This document shows positions 58,550 to 64,000 of a stretch of 64,000 nucleotides of DNA, one piece after another. A program made the position numbers and the translations under genes. Below the pieces are notes generated by a model that saw nothing but the letters and a program-made list of their open reading frames with translations, made no database searches and was not told the DNA's origin. How positions within the stretch are numbered: position 1 is the first letter of the stretch; the number at the start of each line of letters is the position of its first letter. The stretch is from Lysobacterales bacterium. Its GTDB lineage: Bacteria; Pseudomonadota; Gammaproteobacteria; Xanthomonadales; Marinicellaceae. The stretch is taken from assembly GCA_026988115.1 (NCBI GenBank), contig JALSLV010000016.1, positions 62,001-126,000 of the forward strand. Direction: 5' to 3'.

Positions 58550-59002
58550 TTGAAAGAAATAGAAATCAAAATAATTAACAAAACCTTTATTGAAGAATTT
58601 GGACTGCCTCACCACGCAACAAAGGGATCTGCGGGAATGGATTTAAGAGCCTGTTTAACTCAACCTTTAACAATCCAAGCAAATGAAACTAAACTCATTC
58701 CAACAGGAATATCTATTTACATAAAAGACAACAACCTTGCTGCTATTATATTGCCCCGATCTGGCTTGGGTCATAAGCATGGTTTGGTTTTAGGAAACCT
58801 CGTGGGATTAATTGATTCAGATTATCAAGGCGAACTATTTGTTTCGTGCTGGAATAGAAGCAAAAAAGACTACACCATTCAAGCAGGAGATAGAATTGCG
58901 CAACTTGTCATTGTTCCCATCATTCAAGCACAATTCAAAGTTGTCGAAACTTTCACACAAACTGATAGAGGTGAAGGTGGTTTTGGTCATTCTGGCAAAT
59001 GA
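58550..59002 (+). CDS. dut: dUTP diphosphatase
   Basis: Trimeric dUTPase hydrolysing dUTP to dUMP to keep uracil out of DNA. 150 aa with all five motifs: [38 protein letters not shown] and the flexible arm [10 protein letters not shown]. No ATG fits; TTG 58550 gives the family N-terminus ([10 protein letters not shown]) although the ribosome-binding site is poor. Confidence 0.94.
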   Translation: MKEIEIKIINKTFIEEFGLPHHATKGSAGMDLRACLTQPLTIQANETKLIPTGISIYIKDNNLAAIILPRSGLGHKHGLVLGNLVGLIDSDYQGELFVSCWNRSKKDYTIQAGDRIAQLVIVPIIQAQFKVVETFTQTDRGEGGFGHSGK

Positions 59003-59027
59003 TTAATACCCCTCAAGGATAAGAAAA

Positions 59028-61370
59028 ATGACCAAAGCATATATCAAAAAACAAAAAGGATACTTTACAAGCAATTTAACAAGCGCTGTTTTAAGCTCTA
59101 TATTTATAATTATAGCCTTGGTATTAACGGTTCTCTTTTCAATGACTTTATTAAACATATTTAAAGAGGATCAAACAAAGTCGACACTAAACAACTTTTC
59201 TTCTGAAATTATTAACATCATCCAAAACAACTTTTCAAAAAGCAAAAAAGAGGTTGATGAAATTGCATTGCGACAACTTTCTTACATAAACAAAAAAGAT
59301 AATACGGAAATAATCAATGAAATAAAAAAAGCACTGCCCAACGCCTTACGCGTCACAATAACGGAGCAAGATTTAAAATCTATAGAACCTCAAGATTTTC
59401 CAGGTATTAATTATGCCACCTTAGACATGCTCAAGAAAACCAAAAAAGACAAGAGTAATCCAATAGCTGAAATACACTTGTTTGGGCGAAAAGATCAATA
59501 CCTTAATTATGTCTATATCATAGACAACACAACCGATAAATACCTGGTTATCAGCTTACCAGCGCAAATTCTATTTAAAGGTTTAGCTAATAAAAAATTA
59601 ACTGAAGGCAAGATTGAACTCATTCAAAAATCAGGCAGCTATAGTCTTGTCAACTTAAAAACTTGGGGTGTAAAGAATGCAAAAAATTTATCACCACTTA
59701 ATTCTACCGCCATATCCGACAGTTACTTTAGTGTTGAATCGGCTTATGCTCCTCCTTTTTTCCTATTTAGAGGCATAACCACCTTATCAGCAATAATTGG
59801 TTTACTCTCCTCACTTCTTTTATTAGCTGGTGTGAGCTTACTGACTATCAAGAAAATAAAACAACAAAAACTAAAACGCAAAGAACAAAACAAATACGTT
59901 CACATTGCCGAAATAAATAGCCCACAAACTATTGAAGAAACGATAGAAAAACACAATGAAGATGCAATGAAGATTGACAAAACACAAGATAAAGAAATTG
60001 AAATAGACAGATCAATTTTTAGAGCCTATGACATTAGAGGCATTGTTGATGAAACACTCACCACGGACGCAATCAGACTCATTGGCCAGGCTATTGGAAC
60101 AGAAAACATTAAACGTGGAAAAACAGAAATTGTGGTCGCAAGAGATGGTCGATTATCAGGTGAAATGTTATTGCAAGCCTTAATTGAAGGATTAATTCAA
60201 AGCGGTTGCAGTGTTATAAATATTGGCGCGGTACCAACAGGCGTGCTTTATTTTGCCACTCACCATTTAGGAACAGGCTCAGGAGTTATGCTTACAGGCA
60301 GTCATAATCCACCCAACTACAATGGGGTTAAAATTATGTTGGATGGCGAAACATTATCTGGAAAGCAAATAATGGACCTCTATAAATCCATCATAAACCA
60401 TGAACTTGATACGGGTGACGGAAGTGAACAAGAAATGGATATTATTGATGATTATATAGACTATATCTCATCCGATATTCAACTCGAAAACGAATTAAAA
60501 ATTGTCGTTGACAGTGGCAACGGAATCGGTGGAGAAATTGGCCCACAATTACTCGAAGAGATTGGGTGTGAAGTCATACAACTCCATTGTGAAGTTGATG
60601 GCAGTTTCCCTAATCATCACCCTGACCCCAGTGTTCCAGAAAATCTTGCAGACCTTATTACAACAGTTAAGGCAACAGGTGCAGATTTAGGCATTGCCTT
60701 TGATGGAGATGCTGATCGCCTTGGTGTTGTTACCAATAAAGGAGAAATCATCTACCCTGATAGAGTTCTTATGCTTTATGCTCAAGATGTTTTAACTCGT
60801 CAACCGGGTGCCAGTATTGTCTTCGATGTAAAATGCACGGGGCACTTACCCAAAGAAATCGTTAAAAATGGTGGATTACCAATCATTTGGAAAACAGGAC
60901 ATTCTTTTATCAAAGCCAAAATAAAAGAAACCAATGCCGCTCTTGCTGGTGAAATGAGCGGGCATTTCTTCTTCAATGAGCGCTGGTTCGGCTTTGACGA
61001 TGGTATTTATGCTGCCGCTCGATTACTCGAAATAATTGACCACCAAGAGCGTCTAGCAGATGAAATATTTGCAGAATTGCCCAACAGTGTTAGCACGCCA
61101 GAACTTAAGTGCCATACTCAGGAAGGAGAAAATTATACCTTTATGGAAAAGTTTCAGAAAGCAGCGCAATTTCCTGATGCTAACATCACAACAATTGATG
61201 GCATAAGAGCAGATTTTGCCGATGGGTGGGGTTTGATCAGATGTTCAAATACAACCCCTTGTTTGGTTTTACGCTTTGATGCAGACAATGAAGAAGCATT
61301 AGAAAACATTAAAGAAGAATTTAGAACTCAAATTTTAGCAGTAGACGACAGTTTGTCACTTCCATTTTAA
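59028..61370 (+). CDS. algC: Phosphomannomutase/phosphoglucomutase with N-terminal membrane module
   Basis: 780 aa. Residues about 22-44 and 250-273 are membrane helices around a mainly periplasmic domain, followed by a charged linker (about 275-325) and a complete alpha-D-phosphohexomutase (about 327-780). The latter has the catalytic Ser425 in TGSHNPPN, metal-binding D559-G-D-A-D-R564, and the sugar loop GEMSGHFFF. The mutase makes mannose-1-P or glucose-1-P for polysaccharide and LPS. Similar fusions occur in AlgC-like genes next to dut in other gammaproteobacteria, so this is not a chance read-through. Confidence 0.9.
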   Translation: MTKAYIKKQKGYFTSNLTSAVLSSIFIIIALVLTVLFSMTLLNIFKEDQTKSTLNNFSSEIINIIQNNFSKSKKEVDEIALRQLSYINKKDNTEIINEIKKALPNALRVTITEQDLKSIEPQDFPGINYATLDMLKKTKKDKSNPIAEIHLFGRKDQYLNYVYIIDNTTDKYLVISLPAQILFKGLANKKLTEGKIELIQKSGSYSLVNLKTWGVKNAKNLSPLNSTAISDSYFSVESAYAPPFFLFRGITTLSAIIGLLSSLLLLAGVSLLTIKKIKQQKLKRKEQNKYVHIAEINSPQTIEETIEKHNEDAMKIDKTQDKEIEIDRSIFRAYDIRGIVDETLTTDAIRLIGQAIGTENIKRGKTEIVVARDGRLSGEMLLQALIEGLIQSGCSVINIGAVPTGVLYFATHHLGTGSGVMLTGSHNPPNYNGVKIMLDGETLSGKQIMDLYKSIINHELDTGDGSEQEMDIIDDYIDYISSDIQLENELKIVVDSGNGIGGEIGPQLLEEIGCEVIQLHCEVDGSFPNHHPDPSVPENLADLITTVKATGADLGIAFDGDADRLGVVTNKGEIIYPDRVLMLYAQDVLTRQPGASIVFDVKCTGHLPKEIVKNGGLPIIWKTGHSFIKAKIKETNAALAGEMSGHFFFNERWFGFDDGIYAAARLLEIIDHQERLADEIFAELPNSVSTPELKCHTQEGENYTFMEKFQKAAQFPDANITTIDGIRADFADGWGLIRCSNTTPCLVLRFDADNEEALENIKEEFRTQILAVDDSLSLPF

Positions 61371-61378
61371 AAGTTCAC

Positions 61379-61407
61379 TTGAGTAGTAATTTATGCTAAT
61401 ATATAAG
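61379..61407 (+). promoter_or_regulatory. Sigma-70-type promoter for the HD-GYP/kinase pair
   Basis: TTGAGT (61379-61384), exactly 17 bases, TATAAG (61402-61407). It lies in the 115-base gap between the mutase and the response regulator. Confidence 0.55.
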
Positions 61408-61485
61408 ATAGTGGAGGTTAACTTTTGTTGTTTTAGAGTTCAAATTACCTCAATAGAAATAGCTTACTAACTTAAACCATTTAAA

Positions 61486-62532
61486 ATGCAATTAAACTAT
61501 CAAATATTAATAGTCGATGACATTTCTGAAAACATTCAAGTAGTGATGAATATTTTGAAAGAAATGAGCTATGACTTTTCTTTTGCACTCAATGGCAAAG
61601 AGGCGATTGAATTAATCAAAAAAAATCACTACGACCTTATACTTCTCGATGTTATGATGCCAGAACTTGATGGCTTTGAAGTCTGTCGATTAATCAAAGA
61701 AGACAACAGAATTAAAGATATTCCCATCATATTTTTAACCGCGCGCACGGATATTGATGCAATAAGTAAAGCCTTTAAAGTTGGAGGCAACGATTATATC
61801 TCTAAACCCTTTCATGCTGAAGAGCTCTTAGCGAGGGTAAACACTCAATTACAACTCTATACAGCAAGACTAAAGTTAAAGCAGAAAAACCTATCCCTTG
61901 AAACAGAGCTGATAAACAAGGAAAGTCGATTGAGTTCAGAAATTGAAATGAATCAAAAAGAAATGATTGCCATTTTAACCGAACTTATGGAAGTGACCTC
62001 AGATGAAACAGGACTGCACCTTAAAAGGGTTGCTAGACTGTCTCAGTTATTAGCCAAATACCATCCCAGCATTTCTCAAGAAGAAGAGAATATTATTTAC
62101 CACGCAGCTCCAATGCATGACATTGGTAAGATTGCCATACCATTAGATATTTTACATTCTTCCAACTCACTCGATTCAGAACAAAGAAAAATAATGATGA
62201 CTCACACCACCCTAGCGAGTCGATTCTTAAAGCATTCGAATAGAAAGTTCATAAAAGGGGCGGCAATTATCGCATCCCAACACCATGAAAAGTGGGATGG
62301 CTCGGGTTATCCACAGGGTCTTGCCAGAGAGGAAATACATGTATTTGGTCGTATTGTCGCCCTTGCCGATGTATTTGATGCACTCACCCACAAAAGAAGC
62401 TATAAAAAGGCCTGGACTATTGAAGAATCTGTCAGTTATATCAAAAGAGAAAAAGGCAAACACTTTGACCCTATGTTAGTAGAAATTTTAATTGAAAACC
62501 TAGATGAAGTGGCTCAAATTATTCAAGCTTAG
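61486..62532 (+). CDS. Response regulator with HD-GYP phosphodiesterase domain
   Basis: 348 aa. The receiver domain (1-125) has D11/D12, phosphoacceptor D55 (LLDVMMP) and the lysine of SKPF (K107). A coiled linker (about 125-165) leads to an HD-GYP domain with H211-D212 (HDIGKIAIP) and HHEKWDGSGYP (266-276), so cyclic-di-GMP hydrolysis to GMP is expected. It is followed directly, with overlap, by a sensor kinase likely to phosphorylate it. Confidence 0.92.
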   Translation: MQLNYQILIVDDISENIQVVMNILKEMSYDFSFALNGKEAIELIKKNHYDLILLDVMMPELDGFEVCRLIKEDNRIKDIPIIFLTARTDIDAISKAFKVGGNDYISKPFHAEELLARVNTQLQLYTARLKLKQKNLSLETELINKESRLSSEIEMNQKEMIAILTELMEVTSDETGLHLKRVARLSQLLAKYHPSISQEEENIIYHAAPMHDIGKIAIPLDILHSSNSLDSEQRKIMMTHTTLASRFLKHSNRKFIKGAAIIASQHHEKWDGSGYPQGLAREEIHVFGRIVALADVFDALTHKRSYKKAWTIEESVSYIKREKGKHFDPMLVEILIENLDEVAQIIQA

Positions 62533-64000
62533 CCTCTATTTGTTTTTGGTATTGCATTACTCAAATGGCTATACCACAACAGAACTCACTCACGCCCAAT
62601 TGCAATGGATAAAGCAACACCCAACAATCAAAACAGCAGGAGGACTGGATTGGTCGCCTTTTGACTTTGTTGAAAAAAAACCAAATAACACCTTGCAACA
62701 CAAGGGCATAAGTCACGATATTCTTGAGTTGATATCGCAAAAAACAGGGCTAATTTTCGATGTGGAAATTGACCAATGGAATAACAATTTAACAAAAATT
62801 AAGAACGGAGAAATCGATTTATTACCTATTTTGAATAAATCCTCACAAAGAGAAGAATTTCTTATTTTTACACAACCTTATTACGATGTTTTCAACTATT
62901 TTTTTATACGGGATGACATAGAAACGACCCCTATAGATGACTTAACCACTTTACGTGTGGCGATTCCAAAAGACTTTTCCTATGCAAAACAACTTAACCA
63001 ATATTATCCTAATTTAGAAATCATCTCCACAAACACATTGACGGAGGCTATTTTTGCCGTTCTGGAGAATAAGGCTGATATGTTATATGACTCGTACACT
63101 GCCTTAAGCTACACCCTTAACAAGCTATCTGTGAATAATATTGTGCCTTTAATGTCTTCAAAAAGAATGCCACTTAATCGTTTATATATGGCAACGAGTA
63201 AAGACAATCACATGTTAATCAGTATTTTAAATGCTGCGTTAACCGATATTAGCCCAACAATAAAGAATAAAATTTTTGTTAAGTGGCAAAAGAAAAAAAC
63301 AAACCCTTTATTGTTGTGGACTCTTGCGCTATTAACGCTTATTTCGTTACTGTTAATTTTACGTGCGTGGGTGCTTTCAACTGAAATTAAAAAAAGAAAA
63401 AAAGTTCAACAAGAATTAAGACAAGAAAGAGAAACCTTTAGGAGGCTTATAGAAAATTCCCCTGATGGAATTATGATAGCAATCAATAAACAACTTGTTG
63501 ATTGCAATAAAACCGCCATTTCCATGCTGGGCTTCACCTCAAAACAAGAAGTCATAAATTCTAAAATAACCGATTTAATCCAGGTCACTCAACCCGATGG
63601 TTCTAACTCAATTACATTAATCAAAAACATGATACGCAAATGCATTGATGAGGGTTATGCCCGTTATAAATTAAAGGCCCATTCAAAAAATAAGGCAGAC
63701 TTTTGGATAGATGTGATTCAAATACCCATAAAATACTTGGGTGAAAATGCCATCTATATCCTATGGCGTGACATTACTAATCACGTTAAACTTACCCAAC
63801 AATTGGTTGATGCGCAAAAACAAGCCAACAAAGCCAATAAAGCAAAGAGTCAATTTTTAGCTAATATGTCGCATGAAATTAGAACTCCAATGAATGCTAT
63901 CATTGGTTTTACTGATGTCTTAGCAGAACGCATTAATGATGAAAAAACGAATAAAATCATTTACACGATAAAACAGGCTGGGAACAACCTTTTAAGTCTG
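62504..64000 (+). CDS. Sensor histidine kinase with periplasmic binding domain and PAS (partial)
   Basis: I translated this from an open frame that runs off the right edge; 499 codons are visible. A signal/anchor (MKWLKLFKLSLYLFLVL) is followed by an SBP_bac_3-like periplasmic domain (IDLLPILNKSSQREEFLIFT; ADMLYDSY). Then come a transmembrane helix (LLLWTLALLTLISLLLILRA, about 269-288), a PAS domain (FRRLIENSPDGIMIA, SMLGF) and the start of a HisKA domain with H-box MSHEIRTPMNAIIGF. ATG 62504 overlaps the HD-GYP gene by 29 bases. The ATPase and any receiver domain lie outside the window. Confidence 0.88.
   Translation, partial: MKWLKLFKLSLYLFLVLHYSNGYTTTELTHAQLQWIKQHPTIKTAGGLDWSPFDFVEKKPNNTLQHKGISHDILELISQKTGLIFDVEIDQWNNNLTKIKNGEIDLLPILNKSSQREEFLIFTQPYYDVFNYFFIRDDIETTPIDDLTTLRVAIPKDFSYAKQLNQYYPNLEIISTNTLTEAIFAVLENKADMLYDSYTALSYTLNKLSVNNIVPLMSSKRMPLNRLYMATSKDNHMLISILNAALTDISPTIKNKIFVKWQKKKTNPLLLWTLALLTLISLLLILRAWVLSTEIKKRKKVQQELRQERETFRRLIENSPDGIMIAINKQLVDCNKTAISMLGFTSKQEVINSKITDLIQVTQPDGSNSITLIKNMIRKCIDEGYARYKLKAHSKNKADFWIDVIQIPIKYLGENAIYILWRDITNHVKLTQQLVDAQKQANKANKAKSQFLANMSHEIRTPMNAIIGFTDVLAERINDEKTNKIIYTIKQAGNNLLSL

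Overview
The window is an A/T-rich chromosomal segment of a Gram-negative bacterium, almost certainly a gammaproteobacterium. Supporting signs are a complete mraZ-to-lpxC division and cell-wall cluster, sdhCDAB, umuDC, miaE, ygfZ, lpxC, dsbD, a ThrA-type aspartokinase-homoserine dehydrogenase, and several lipoprotein and outer-membrane signals. A monomeric isocitrate dehydrogenase, a phosphohexose mutase fused to a membrane domain, and a dcw cluster without murD point loosely to a Xanthomonadales-related lineage. That placement is an inference from gene content, not a measured phylogeny.

Layout. 1-3270: a partial RhlE-type helicase, tRNA-Asp, a block of nested palindromic repeats, and umuDC. 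3288-9968 (minus strand): a diheme peroxidase, a CtlX-like hydrolase coupled to an acidic protein, a lipoprotein, icd and miaE. 10101-14255: the sdhCDAB operon facing a divergent ygfZ. 14256-15868: a promoter followed by a gapless hairpin of about 170 nt (candidate structured RNA), then an orphan PhnD-like binding protein and a PilZ protein. 15883-21608 (minus strand): a methyltransferase, trxB, a very A/T-rich two-gene HNH nuclease plus KAP NTPase cassette bracketed by two direct copies of one palindromic repeat, and an acyltransferase operon. 21748-25256: metK-ahcY-metF, an activated-methyl-cycle cluster. 25350-43703: a CZB protein, the dcw cluster from mraZ to ftsZ, then lpxC and two envelope proteins. 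43796-51298: thrA convergent with dsbD and a large secreted protein of unknown function. 51412-56964: a short asparaginase-domain protein, a YciO-like protein, scpA-scpB-rluB, and dxs. 56993-64000: a TPR-like protein, radC, dut, an AlgC-like mutase, and a cyclic-di-GMP signalling pair (HD-GYP regulator and a sensor kinase cut by the window end).

Most of the window is housekeeping. Genes are packed with 4-nt or 8-nt start/stop overlaps, which implies translational coupling. The most interesting accessory features are the HNH-KAP cassette (17837-19881), a candidate anti-phage or type IV restriction-like system, and the long hairpin at 14396-14570, whose strand differences mostly preserve G-U pairing. 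Dispersed palindromic repeats recur throughout. Three of them sit at functional positions: at the sdhB stop codon, at the metF ribosome-binding site, and on both sides of the HNH-KAP cassette.
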